From Ruania rhizosphaerae (GTDB taxonomy: Bacteria > Actinomycetota > Actinomycetes > Actinomycetales > Beutenbergiaceae), in assembly GCF_009805705.1 (NCBI RefSeq), contig NZ_VSMB01000012.1, positions 1 to 64,000 on the forward strand: a DNA stretch of 64,000 bases, written 5' to 3'. The position numbers and the translations under genes were made by a program. Shown here one piece after another: positions 8,055 through 16,343 of this stretch. The notes below the pieces were generated by a model. The model was not told the origin of the DNA. It ran no database searches and was given only the letters and a program-made list of their open reading frames with translations. Position 1 is the stretch's first letter; each line of letters begins with the position of its first letter.

Positions 8055-9113
8055 GAACGCGCCAGGGTCCTCGGCCAGGCCACGGCCCATGGTCGACAAC
8101 CGGACCGGGCAGGAGGCCAGCGCGTCGTCCAACCCGTCGGTGGCCACGGTAACCAGTCGGTGCCGCGCGGCAAGCGGCTGCGCCTGTGCTCGCACCATCG
8201 CGCCGAGGTCAGTGAGGGACCCGGTCAACTCGGGGACGACCACGTCGCAGGGGTGCATCGCCACGCGCCCATACGCCGTGAGGCTGTGGTGGGAGACACC
8301 CTGGTGCCGCTGCCGCCGATCGGCTCCGGAGACCCGCAGGCTCGCCACCGGGCGCCCACCGAGCACACCGGTCGCGTTGATCGCCTCCCCAGCGCTGACC
8401 CCGGAGAAGCCCCAGCGGGTGCCGGTGCCGAGATTGCCTGGACCCTGCGCGAGAACCACCAGGTCTGCGCGTGCCACAAGCCGGGCCGCCAGCAGCCCGG
8501 AGTGCACGGTGACGGCCTCCAGGTCGCCACCGAAAGCCTGACCCACGGTGACAGTGGCGGTCAGCCACTCCCGCTCGCGCAGCGTGGCCACGGTGCGCGA
8601 GAACCAGGCAGGCAGGGCGCCACCATCGGTCATCAGGTACACCACGCGCGGTGCTGGACGTCCCGCGCGCTCGGTCTCGCGGCGTGCGCCCGCCACGATC
8701 GCCGGTAGTGCCGAATGCAGGTCAGCGACGACGACCGGCAGGCCGTCGAGGTCGTCGGCGTCGGCGAGCAGGGCGTGGCTGTCAGCCTCCTGCTCGTCCG
8801 CGCCCAGCACCATCGTCTGCAACGGCGTATAGCGTGCCTTGACGAGGTGCCCGGCACGGGCGGGCGGGTCCGGCGGCAAGTCGTCGGGGCACGCCACGAC
8901 GAAGGCATAGCCGCCCGTTCCCAAGCCTCTGCTCAGCGCGGACATGGACAGCAGCACCCGTGTGCCCTCGGAGGGCTCACCCACCAGATCGGGATAGGCC
9001 AGTGCCCGCACGAGACCGGTTCCGCCAGGTTCGTCGATCTCCACATCGAGTTCGAGCGCCCCGGACCATCGCGCTCCCACTCCTCGCACCACGCCGTCTC
9101 GCCATGTCATCAC
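7983..9113 (-). CDS. DUF3866 family protein
   Basis: Soluble protein of 376 residues matching the actinobacterial DUF3866 family, whose function is unknown. Visible features are a repeated Gly/Ala-rich alpha/beta pattern and conserved stretches VYLMTDGGALPAWFSRTVATLRE, LVVLAQGPGNLGTGTRWGFSG, and HQGVSHHSLTAYGRVAM with paired histidines that could bind a metal or phosphate. It usually sits beside pafBC in Micrococcales, as here. The GTG at 9113 is chosen because a TACCTT hexamer ends 6 nt upstream; ATG 9110 and TTG 9116 are alternatives. It overlaps the PH-domain gene by 72 bp, tail to tail. Confidence 0.82.
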   Translation of the reverse strand: MMTWRDGVVRGVGARWSGALELDVEIDEPGGTGLVRALAYPDLVGEPSEGTRVLLSMSALSRGLGTGGYAFVVACPDDLPPDPPARAGHLVKARYTPLQTMVLGADEQEADSHALLADADDLDGLPVVVADLHSALPAIVAGARRETERAGRPAPRVVYLMTDGGALPAWFSRTVATLREREWLTATVTVGQAFGGDLEAVTVHSGLLAARLVARADLVVLAQGPGNLGTGTRWGFSGVSAGEAINATGVLGGRPVASLRVSGADRRQRHQGVSHHSLTAYGRVAMHPCDVVVPELTGSLTDLGAMVRAQAQPLAARHRLVTVATDGLDDALASCPVRLSTMGRGLAEDPGAFLAAAAAGVHAARLVPRDEGRQPT

Positions 9114-9119
9114 CAACGC

Positions 9120-9125
9120 AAGGTA
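9120..9125 (-). promoter_or_regulatory. -10 element (TACCTT) for the DUF3866 gene
   Basis: On the reverse strand TACCTT is 6 nt upstream of GTG 9113. It lies only 7 bp from the pafB -10 on the other strand, so the two promoters face away from each other and overlap. Confidence 0.45.
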
Positions 9126-9132
9126 TCGCGGC

Positions 9133-9138
9133 TAGCCT
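9133..9138 (+). promoter_or_regulatory. -10 element (TAGCCT) for leaderless pafB
   Basis: TAGCCT ends 7 nt before the pafB ATG at 9146, predicting a leaderless message. Confidence 0.55.
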
Positions 9139-9145
9139 GGGATGT

Positions 9146-10096
9146 ATGGACCGTGTCCCGGCCGCCGAACGCCTCCTCGACCTGGTGATCGCGCTCAGCC
9201 ACACCCGCCACCGGATGACCAAGGGAGAGATCCGGCGTCAGGTGAACGGCTATGCCGATGCCGCATCCACTGAGTCGTTCGACCGCATGTTCGAGCGTGA
9301 CAAGGACCAGCTGCGGGCGCTCGGCATCCCGATCGTCACGCTCACCGACTCCGCACACGAGGACGACGTCGGCTACCGGATCGACACCACCGAGTACACC
9401 TTGCCTCCGGTCGACTTCACACCGGCCGAGGTCGGTGTGCTCTCGCTGGCCGCACAAGTCTGGCAGGACTCCTCCTTCGCCGCGGAGTCCCGGCGTGGGC
9501 TGACGAAGCTGCGCGCCGTCAGTGATCTCAGCGACCCGGGTGAGCACGCTGGGCTGGCACTTCGGGTGCGGGGACCGGATGCGGCCTTCGCCGAGCTGCT
9601 GGAGGCCATTACCGACCGGATCGCCGTGGAGTTCACCTACCGCACCGCCCGGACCGGCACGAGTGCACAGCGCACGGTCGAGCCGTGGCGCCTGGTCGCC
9701 AAGGACCGGGGCTGGTACCTGATCGGGTTCGATCGCGACCGCCAGGCCCAGCGTTCCTTCCGTCTCTCCCGGATCACGACCAAGGTGCGGCGCATCGGCG
9801 AACGAGGTGCGGTGCAGATTCCGTCCCGCATCGAGGTGCCGCCGGTGACCACAACCGAGGTGGTGCTGGCACTCGTCCCCGAACGTGCCTCGGCACTGCG
9901 CGCTCGGGCCGAGCCTTCCGAACATCACGCCGCGCCGAGCGACCGGGACGTGGTCCGATTGACGGTCACCGATATCGACCGGTTCGCGGAGCAGGTCGCC
10001 GGCTACGCCGACAGCGTGCTGGTGCTGGAGCCGGCGGAACTGCGCTCTGCAGTACTGGCGCGTCTACGGGCGGCCACCGCGTGGGGGGAGAACTGA
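9146..10096 (+). CDS. pafB: WYL-domain transcriptional activator PafB
   Basis: One half of the PafBC activator, which in mycobacteria turns on LexA-independent DNA damage genes. 316 residues: a winged HTH (about 8-75, RLLDLVIALSHTRHRMTKGEIRRQV) and a WYL domain whose core, GWYLIGFDRDRQAQRSFRLSRI, lies near residue 190-212. WYL domains sense single-stranded DNA or nucleotides in several regulators. The ATG at 9146 is set by the upstream -10 and by alignment with the family. pafC overlaps by TGATG. pafA, adjacent in Mycobacterium, is not here. Confidence 0.92.
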   Translation: MDRVPAAERLLDLVIALSHTRHRMTKGEIRRQVNGYADAASTESFDRMFERDKDQLRALGIPIVTLTDSAHEDDVGYRIDTTEYTLPPVDFTPAEVGVLSLAAQVWQDSSFAAESRRGLTKLRAVSDLSDPGEHAGLALRVRGPDAAFAELLEAITDRIAVEFTYRTARTGTSAQRTVEPWRLVAKDRGWYLIGFDRDRQAQRSFRLSRITTKVRRIGERGAVQIPSRIEVPPVTTTEVVLALVPERASALRARAEPSEHHAAPSDRDVVRLTVTDIDRFAEQVAGYADSVLVLEPAELRSAVLARLRAATAWGEN

Positions 10097-11100
10097 TGGC
10101 CGAGAACGCCGGCGACCGGATGGTGCGCATGCTCGCCCTGATCGCCTACTTGGAGAAGAATCGCGGCGTTCCGGTGGAGCAGGTGGCCGAACATTTCGGT
10201 GTCAGCACCGGGCAGGTACTTCAGGATGTGGACACGCTCTGGGTCTCCGGTACGCCCGGGTACCTGCACGGAGACCTGATCGACTTCGCCGCCGACGATC
10301 GCGAACACCACATCCTCACCCTGACCGATGCGCGCGGGATGGACCGCCCCCTCCGGCTGGGCCCGCACGAAGCGCTCGCTCTGCTGACGGCGTTGCGTTC
10401 GTTACAGGCCAGCCCCGGTCTGACCGACGACGCCGTGCTGGCATCCACCACCGAGAAGCTCGCCGGCGCCGCTGGGCAGGCGGCCCAGGCTGCCGAGGCT
10501 GTCGACGTCGAGGCGCCCAGCAGCTCGGGGGCCGATACCGCCACCCACCTGCCCACGGTCCGTCGTGCGGTGAAGAAGGGACGTCAGCTCGCCCTCAGGT
10601 ATGTGTCGGCGTCCGACACCACGAGCGAGCGAGTCGTGGATCCGCTGCAACTTCTGACTGACTCCCATCGGTGGTTCCTGCTGGCCTGGTGCCATCGCGC
10701 CGCGGGACTGCGGCAGTTCCGCCTCGACCGGATGCTCGACGCGACCATGCTGGAAGCGAGGATCGACGACCATCCGGACGTCGCACTGCCCGGCTCGGCC
10801 CAGCCGGAGCTGAAGTCGGCACCGTGGCATGTGCGGCTCGTCCTCGCACCGCGGGCGCGGTGGGTCGCCGAGCAGTACCCCGTGGCCACGGTGACGGACC
10901 TGGAGGAGGGGCGCTTCGCCGTCGAGCTGGACGTGGTGGATCTGGCCTGGTTGCACAACCTCGTGCTCGGGCTGGGCCCCGACGTGCTCGCCGTCGAACC
11001 GCCGGACGTGGCCGAAGGGCTGCGCGTGCGTGCCCGCAGTGCGCTGGAGGCTTACGCTCAGGCGGGACTGGTGGAGGATCTGCCGGGCCCGGTGCTCTAG
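10096..11100 (+). CDS. pafC: WYL-domain transcriptional activator PafC
   Basis: Partner of PafB. 334 residues with a degenerate HTH (VRMLALIAYLEKNRGVPVEQVAEHFGVSTGQVLQDVDTLWVSG), a WYL core around LLTDSHRWFLLAWCHRAAGLRQFRLDRM, and the C-terminal WCX extension. The ATG is embedded in the pafB stop (TGATG), so the two are made stoichiometrically, in keeping with the PafBC heterodimer. The linker at about 125-160 is Ala-rich. Its TAG stop forms the first half of the next gene's -10 hexamer. Confidence 0.92.
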   Translation: MAENAGDRMVRMLALIAYLEKNRGVPVEQVAEHFGVSTGQVLQDVDTLWVSGTPGYLHGDLIDFAADDREHHILTLTDARGMDRPLRLGPHEALALLTALRSLQASPGLTDDAVLASTTEKLAGAAGQAAQAAEAVDVEAPSSSGADTATHLPTVRRAVKKGRQLALRYVSASDTTSERVVDPLQLLTDSHRWFLLAWCHRAAGLRQFRLDRMLDATMLEARIDDHPDVALPGSAQPELKSAPWHVRLVLAPRARWVAEQYPVATVTDLEEGRFAVELDVVDLAWLHNLVLGLGPDVLAVEPPDVAEGLRVRARSALEAYAQAGLVEDLPGPVL

Positions 11101-11103
11101 GCT
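11098..11103 (+). promoter_or_regulatory. -10 element (TAGGCT) for the 11110 gene and tatAC
   Basis: TAGGCT ends 6 nt before the GTG at 11110 and begins with the pafC TAG stop codon. Confidence 0.5.
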
Positions 11104-11109
11104 GTCCGT

Positions 11110-11439
11110 GTGATCTGGTCGGCCGTATGGACAACGCTCGTGCTCGGAGCGTTCGTCGTGCTGTTCCTGATCGGGCGTCGGTTGTGGCGTTCCTTCAAGG
11201 CCCTCACCGCTGAGGCCGGGCGCAGTGCCGAGGTCATGGGGCGGCTCAACCAGCTGGTCGCCGACCTCGACGAGCAGCAGGCGAGGCACGGCTTCGGGCC
11301 GCACCTCGCTGCTACCGAGGAACAGCGCGAACACTGGCGTACCACCCGCGCCGAGAACGTCGCTGCCCGTGCCGAGCGGCTGCGGGTGCGCCGAAGGCGT
11401 ACCCTGGACAGATGGCGGGCGATCGGGATGCCCCTATGA
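11110..11439 (+). CDS. small membrane protein upstream of tatA
   Basis: 109 residues. One N-terminal transmembrane helix (about 3-22, VWTTLVLGAFVVLFLIGRRLW) is followed by a cytoplasmic, mostly helical, Arg-rich domain that may form a coiled coil. It lies between pafC and tatA and ends 46 nt before tatA. I do not recognise a family function; a role as an accessory to envelope protein export is only suggested by position. GTG start supported by the -10 hexamer. Confidence 0.7.
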   Translation: MIWSAVWTTLVLGAFVVLFLIGRRLWRSFKALTAEAGRSAEVMGRLNQLVADLDEQQARHGFGPHLAATEEQREHWRTTRAENVAARAERLRVRRRRTLDRWRAIGMPL

Positions 11440-11485
11440 CCACCGACCACCGACCGCCTCGAACATTCCGACGAAGGAACCGCAC

Positions 11486-11746
11486 ATGCTGAAGAACCCC
11501 GTCTTCTGGATCGCGATCATCGCCCTGGTGCTGCTGCTGTTCGGCGCCAGCCGGCTGCCGGACATCGCGGGCAACGTCGGCAAGTCGCTCAAGGTCTTCA
11601 AGAAGGAGATCAAGGAGCTGCAGGACGACACCGACATCTCCATCGATGACAAGTCCTCCGACTCCGGTTCCACGGGCTCGACCGACACAACCGGCTCCCC
11701 GCAGAGCACCGAGCAGCGGCGAACCGACGAGAACACCACCACCTGA
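11486..11746 (+). CDS. tatA: twin-arginine translocase subunit TatA
   Basis: Pore-forming subunit of the Tat pathway for folded proteins. 86 residues: a short N-terminal membrane helix (VFWIAIIALVLLLFGASRLPDIAGNVG) with the conserved FG hinge, an amphipathic helix (KSLKVFKKEIKEL), and an acidic, Ser/Thr-rich tail. A clear gaagga site precedes the ATG by 6 nt. tatC follows directly. The window also encodes a probable Tat substrate, the lipoprotein at 59084 with an SRRHLL motif. Confidence 0.95.
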   Translation: MLKNPVFWIAIIALVLLLFGASRLPDIAGNVGKSLKVFKKEIKELQDDTDISIDDKSSDSGSTGSTDTTGSPQSTEQRRTDENTTT

Positions 11747-11748
11747 CA

Positions 11749-12585
11749 GTGACTGCTCGGGAAAACCCCGAGGGGCGGATGCCTCTCGGGGACCATCTGC
11801 GTGAACTGCGCAAGCGGATCATCTTGGCTTGTGCCGGCATCGTCGTGGGCGCAATTGGTGGTTGGTTCCTCTATCTGCCGATCTACGAGTTGTTGCAGCA
11901 GCCTGTTGCCGACCTCCAAGCCCGAGGCATCAATACCAGCCTGAACTTCTCCGGCGTTGGCACCAGCTTCGACGTTGCGCTGCGCATGGCCGCCTTCGTG
12001 GGCCTTTTGGTTTCAAGCCCATGGTGGATCTACCAGCTCTGGGCGTTCCTCTCACCTGGGCTGAAGAAGAACGAGCGTCGTTGGGCTCTCGGCGTGATCG
12101 GGGCCGGGGTGCCACTGTTCGCAGGTGGCATCTACATGGCGTGGATCGCCCTGCCCAACACCTTCCTGCTCCTGACACAGTTCGTTCCGGAGGGGCAGAC
12201 GTCCTCTGCACTGATCGATGTCGGAACGTATTTCAAGTTCGTCATCCAGTTCTTGCTCGTCTTCGGGATTGCGTTCCTCCTCCCACTGATCCTCGTGGTG
12301 CTGAACTTCCTCGGCGTCGTGAAGGGCATCACCTGGCTGAAGGGCTGGCGGTGGGCGGTCATCGTCATCTTCGTTCTCGCCGCACTCGCCACGCCGACCG
12401 CGGATGCGGTGACCTTCATCATGATGGCCCTGCCCATCATCGCCCTCTACTTCCTTGCCGTGGGCATCTGTATGCTCAACGACCGGCGTCGGGCCAAGCG
12501 GGCCGCCAAGGAGGACGCCGAGTTGGACGCGGCACTCGCCGATGGACCGTCCAGCGGCGGTTCCTCGTCCGACACCGAGTCGTAA
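11749..12585 (+). CDS. tatC: Sec-independent translocase TatC
   Basis: Receptor for twin-arginine signal peptides. 278 residues with six membrane segments. The cytoplasmic N-terminal region MPLGDHLRELRKRI includes the conserved HLxELRxR element of the family, and the first periplasmic loop precedes FVGLLVSSPWWIYQLWAFLSPGL. The C-terminal Lys/Arg-rich tail is usual in actinobacteria. The GTG start is 2 nt after the tatA stop. No tatB is adjacent; it is normally encoded elsewhere. Confidence 0.95.
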   Translation: MTARENPEGRMPLGDHLRELRKRIILACAGIVVGAIGGWFLYLPIYELLQQPVADLQARGINTSLNFSGVGTSFDVALRMAAFVGLLVSSPWWIYQLWAFLSPGLKKNERRWALGVIGAGVPLFAGGIYMAWIALPNTFLLLTQFVPEGQTSSALIDVGTYFKFVIQFLLVFGIAFLLPLILVVLNFLGVVKGITWLKGWRWAVIVIFVLAALATPTADAVTFIMMALPIIALYFLAVGICMLNDRRRAKRAAKEDAELDAALADGPSSGGSSSDTES

Positions 12586-12592
12586 GCCGGCC

Positions 12593-13528
12593 GTGAGCAG
12601 GCTGGGGGTCTTGGTCAACCCGACGGCGGGTCACGGCCGGGGAGCGAGTAGCGGACCCGAAGTGCTGGGGCTGCTGGGCCGCAGCGGTCATGAGATTCTC
12701 GATCTGTCCGGACACGACGCTGCCGATGCACTCCGTCGCGTGCGCGGCGCGCTGTGGGAGCTGGACGCCGTCGTCGCAGTCGGCGGTGACGGGATGGCGC
12801 ACCTCGGCGTGAACGCGGTCGCCGGTACCACCACGCCGCTCGGGCTGGTTCCGGTGGGTAGCGGCAACGACCTCGCGCGGAACCTGGGCCTGGCCGTGCA
12901 CGATGTCTCCCGCGCCGTCGCAGACGTCCTGACCGCACTGGACCACCCGCCCCGGCTGTTGGACGTGATCGGCAGCCAGGTGCACGTCCCCGGCGGCGAG
13001 ACGGAGACGGACGAGACCGCGCTGGAGTGGACAGCCTGCGTGCTCTCTGCCGGCTTCGACGCCGCCGTCAACCATCGCGCGAACAGTTACCGGTGGCCAC
13101 GTGGTGGCGGCCGGTATGTACGCGGAGTCCTCGGTGAGCTCGCCGCGTTCCGCCCCTACGGATACCGGATCACGATCGACGGCACCACCCGGGAGCTGCC
13201 GGCCACGCTCGTGGCCCTCGCCAACGCCACCTCCTTCGGCGGCGGCATGCGGATCGCCCCGGACGCCCGGCCCGATGACGGGCTGATCGACGTGGTCATC
13301 GGCCATGCCATGGGGCGCGCGGCGCTGCTGCGCCTGTTCCCGCGGGTGTACTCGGGCCGTCACGTCGCCTCGGACCGGGTGGAGATCGTCCGCGCCCGGG
13401 AGGTCGTCCTGGAGGCGTTGCCCGGGCACCCCGCACCGCCACCGGTGTACGCCGATGGGGAACTTCTCGGCTCGCTGCCCATCCGGGCGCGCATCCGCCC
13501 GGCGGGTCTCCACCTGCTCTCGCCATAG
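12593..13528 (+). CDS. diacylglycerol kinase family lipid kinase
   Basis: 311 residues with the DAGK catalytic fold. The Gly-rich substrate/nucleotide loop is VAVGGDGMAHLGVNAVAGTTTPLGLVPVGSGNDLARNLG, the second block is SFGGGMRIAPDARPDDGLIDVVIG, and the C-terminal beta sandwich ends with YADGELLGSLP. Members phosphorylate diacylglycerol or sphingosine-like lipids at the inner membrane face. The substrate cannot be told from sequence. In the GGDG motif, usually GGDGT, Met replaces Thr (GGDGM), which is uncommon. The GTG start at 12593 is 7 nt after the tatC stop. Confidence 0.88.
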   Translation: MSRLGVLVNPTAGHGRGASSGPEVLGLLGRSGHEILDLSGHDAADALRRVRGALWELDAVVAVGGDGMAHLGVNAVAGTTTPLGLVPVGSGNDLARNLGLAVHDVSRAVADVLTALDHPPRLLDVIGSQVHVPGGETETDETALEWTACVLSAGFDAAVNHRANSYRWPRGGGRYVRGVLGELAAFRPYGYRITIDGTTRELPATLVALANATSFGGGMRIAPDARPDDGLIDVVIGHAMGRAALLRLFPRVYSGRHVASDRVEIVRAREVVLEALPGHPAPPPVYADGELLGSLPIRARIRPAGLHLLSP

Positions 13529-13529
13529 G

Positions 13530-13535
13530 TAGCCT
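13530..13535 (+). promoter_or_regulatory. -10 element (TAGCCT) for leaderless helY
   Basis: TAGCCT ends 6 nt before the helY ATG at 13542, just after the TAG stop of the lipid kinase gene. Confidence 0.5.
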
Positions 13536-13541
13536 GGCTGC

Positions 13542-16328
13542 ATGACGAGCCCTGCCGAGCGTTACGCGGCATTCCGGCAGCGACAGGCCGAGGACGAGAC
13601 TCCGCTGGCGCAATTCCGACGCACCGTGGACTTCGAGCTCGACGACTTCCAGATCGAGGGCTGCCAGGCTCTCCAGGAGGGTCGAGGCGTTCTCGTCGCG
13701 GCCCCCACGGGAGCGGGTAAGACGGTCGTCGGCGAGTTTGCGGTCGCACTGGGACTGGAGCAGGGCCGCAAGACCTTCTACACCACGCCGATCAAGGCGC
13801 TCAGCAACCAGAAGTTCCAGGACCTGCGCGCCCGCCACGGCGACGACGCCGTCGGGCTGCTCACAGGTGACACCTCGATCAATTCCGGCGCTCCGGTGGT
13901 GGTGATGACCACCGAGGTGCTGCGCAACATGCTCTACAACGACTCCCCGGCCCTCGCCGGGCTGGGCTTCGTGGTCATGGACGAGGTGCACTACCTCGCC
14001 GACCGGTTCCGGGGGCCCGTCTGGGAAGAGGTGATCCTGCACCTGCCGGACTCGGTGCAGATCGCCTCCCTCTCAGCGACCGTCTCCAACGCCGAGGAAT
14101 TCGGGCAGTGGCTCACCGAGGTCCGCGGCCACACCGACGTGGTCGTCTCCGAGATCCGGCCGGTGCCGTTGTGGCAGCACGTGATGGTCGGCAAGGACAT
14201 CCACGACCTCTACAGCTCCCATGTCGACCCGACAAACCCGGGAGTGGACCCGCCGATCAGCCCGGACCTGACCGAGGCCATCCGGGCCGTGGAGCGTTCC
14301 GGGCCCTCGCGGGGCAGCGGTCGCCGCAAAGGCCGCGGACGCGGCCGCGGCGGTAGGAACACCTGGGAGCGTCCACGGACCGTGCGGGTACCGCCACGCT
14401 TCCTCGTGGTCGACCAGCTCGACCGTGCCGGTCTGCTGCCGGCGATCGTCTTCATCTTCTCCCGCGCCGGTTGCGAGGCAGCCGTGCACCAGGTCGCCGC
14501 GTCGGGCATCGCGCTCACCACACCTGCCGAGCGAGAGCTGATCGACGCCGAGATCGAACGCCACTGCGGCAACCTCCCACCCGATGACCTGCAGGTGCTG
14601 GACTACTGGGCGTGGCGGCAGGCACTGCTCTCCGGCGTGGCGGCCCACCACGCCGGACTGCTTCCGGTGTTCAAGGAGACCGTCGAGGCGCTCTTCGCCG
14701 CCGGCCTGGTCAAGGTCGTCTTCGCCACCGAGACGCTGGCACTCGGGATCAACATGCCCGCTCGCTCGGTCGTGCTGGAGAAGCTGAGCAAGTGGGATGG
14801 GACCGGGCACGCCGACATCACAGCGGGGGAGTACACCCAGCTCACCGGGAGGGCGGGGCGCCGCGGGATCGACGTGGAGGGCCACGCCGTCGTGCTCTAC
14901 GCCTCCGGCGTCGACCCGGTCTCGGTGGCCGGATTGGCGGGCCGGCGCACCTACCCGCTGCGCTCGAGCTTCCGCCCGACCTACAACATGGCCGTCAACC
15001 TGATCTCGGCCACAGGCTGGACGCGGGCGCGCGAGACGTTGGAGACGTCCTTCGCACAGTTCCAGGCCGACCGTGGCGTCGTGGGGCTGGCGAGACAGGC
15101 CCGGTCGATGAGCGAGGCACTGGAGGGCTACTCCGAGGCGATGTCGTGCCACCTCGGCGATGTCGAGGAGTACCTGGGCCTGCGCCAGGCGATCAGTGAC
15201 CGCGAGCGCGAGCTGTCCCGGAGCCGGTCCCGTAGCGCCCGCGAGGCGACCGAGTCCCTCGTCGGCAGCCTGCGCCGCGGCGACGTGCTGCAGATCCCGG
15301 CCGGGCGCCGGGCCGGCTTCGCCGTGGTGCTCGAGAAGCCCGCACCCGGCGGGCTCGACGCACCACCGCTGAGCCTACTCACAGCCGAGCCGCGACTGGT
15401 CCGGATGCCCGTTTCCGAGGTGCCCTACGGAACCGAGGCCATCACCCGCATCACGATCCCGAAGCACTTCAACGGCCGCCGGCCCGACCAGCGGCGCGAC
15501 CTGGCCTCCACCATGCGCAACGCGCTCGGTGCCCTCGCACACGAACCTCCGGCCCGCGCGAAGCCGCCCTCGGCAGCCGCCACCGACAGCACGCTCAACC
15601 AGCTGCGCGAGAAGTTGCGCCACCACCCGTGCCACGGGTGCGCCGACCGGGAGGAGCACGCCCGCTGGGCGAAGCGACGCTCCACCCTGGAGGGTGAGCA
15701 CCAGGCGCTCCTGCGGCGGATCGAGGGCCGGACGGCGTCCATCGCCCGTGACTTCGACAAGGTCTGCCAGGTGCTCATGACGCTGGGGTACCTGGAAGGA
15801 GAGGGGCCGGAATCCGCGGTGACCGACCAGGGACGCTGGCTGCGCAGGTTGTACTGCGAGCGAGACCTGGTGCTGGCCGAGTGCCTGCGCTCGGGGGCCT
15901 GGGACGAGATTGACGCAGCGGGTCTGGCAGCGGTGGCCTCCATCGTGCTCTACCAGTCACGCGGTGAGGAACCAGCCGTGCCACCGACGCCACCGGGGGC
16001 GCCTGACGGTCCGCTCGCGGTGGCCGTCCGGGAGACCGTGCGCACCTCCCGCCGACTGGAGAACCTCGAACGAGAGCACCGCTTGTCGCCCTCCGGTGCC
16101 GTGGACCTCGGGCTGGTCCGTCCGATGTACACCTGGGCCCGCGGCGGCTCCCTCGCCGCAGTGCTGGATACCGCACCGATCGCGGCCGGAGACTTCGTCC
16201 GCTGGAGCCGGCAGGTGCTCGACCTGCTGGACCAGGTCGCTATCGCGGCGCCGACTCCGCGGCTACGTGAGACGGCTCGCGAAGCGATCTCCGCCGTCCG
16301 GCGTGGCATCGTCGCACACGGCACCTGA
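13542..16328 (+). CDS. helY: Ski2/Mtr4-like DEVH helicase HelY
   Basis: 928-residue superfamily 2 RNA helicase. Motif I is APTGAGKT (Lys60), motif II DEVH (Asp147), motif III SAT (Ser178) and motif VI GRAGRRGID (from about 436). An Arg/Gly-rich insert (about 250-272) interrupts the region between the RecA domains, and a large C-terminal part (about 500-928) carries the DSHCT domain typical of exosome-type helicases. Position after tatC repeats the Mycobacterium order pafB-pafC-tatA-tatC-helY. Its RNA substrate in bacteria is not established. The ATG is set by the leaderless -10. Confidence 0.93.
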   Translation: MTSPAERYAAFRQRQAEDETPLAQFRRTVDFELDDFQIEGCQALQEGRGVLVAAPTGAGKTVVGEFAVALGLEQGRKTFYTTPIKALSNQKFQDLRARHGDDAVGLLTGDTSINSGAPVVVMTTEVLRNMLYNDSPALAGLGFVVMDEVHYLADRFRGPVWEEVILHLPDSVQIASLSATVSNAEEFGQWLTEVRGHTDVVVSEIRPVPLWQHVMVGKDIHDLYSSHVDPTNPGVDPPISPDLTEAIRAVERSGPSRGSGRRKGRGRGRGGRNTWERPRTVRVPPRFLVVDQLDRAGLLPAIVFIFSRAGCEAAVHQVAASGIALTTPAERELIDAEIERHCGNLPPDDLQVLDYWAWRQALLSGVAAHHAGLLPVFKETVEALFAAGLVKVVFATETLALGINMPARSVVLEKLSKWDGTGHADITAGEYTQLTGRAGRRGIDVEGHAVVLYASGVDPVSVAGLAGRRTYPLRSSFRPTYNMAVNLISATGWTRARETLETSFAQFQADRGVVGLARQARSMSEALEGYSEAMSCHLGDVEEYLGLRQAISDRERELSRSRSRSAREATESLVGSLRRGDVLQIPAGRRAGFAVVLEKPAPGGLDAPPLSLLTAEPRLVRMPVSEVPYGTEAITRITIPKHFNGRRPDQRRDLASTMRNALGALAHEPPARAKPPSAAATDSTLNQLREKLRHHPCHGCADREEHARWAKRRSTLEGEHQALLRRIEGRTASIARDFDKVCQVLMTLGYLEGEGPESAVTDQGRWLRRLYCERDLVLAECLRSGAWDEIDAAGLAAVASIVLYQSRGEEPAVPPTPPGAPDGPLAVAVRETVRTSRRLENLEREHRLSPSGAVDLGLVRPMYTWARGGSLAAVLDTAPIAAGDFVRWSRQVLDLLDQVAIAAPTPRLRETAREAISAVRRGIVAHGT

Positions 16329-16343
16329 TGACGCTCAGGGTGC
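16321..16343. terminator. hairpin between convergent helY and deoR-type genes
   Basis: gcacctga (16321-16328) pairs with tca-g-ggtgc (16335-16343) around a 6-nt loop, with one bulged base. It spans both stop codons and could terminate either transcript. No T-tract is present. Confidence 0.4.
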
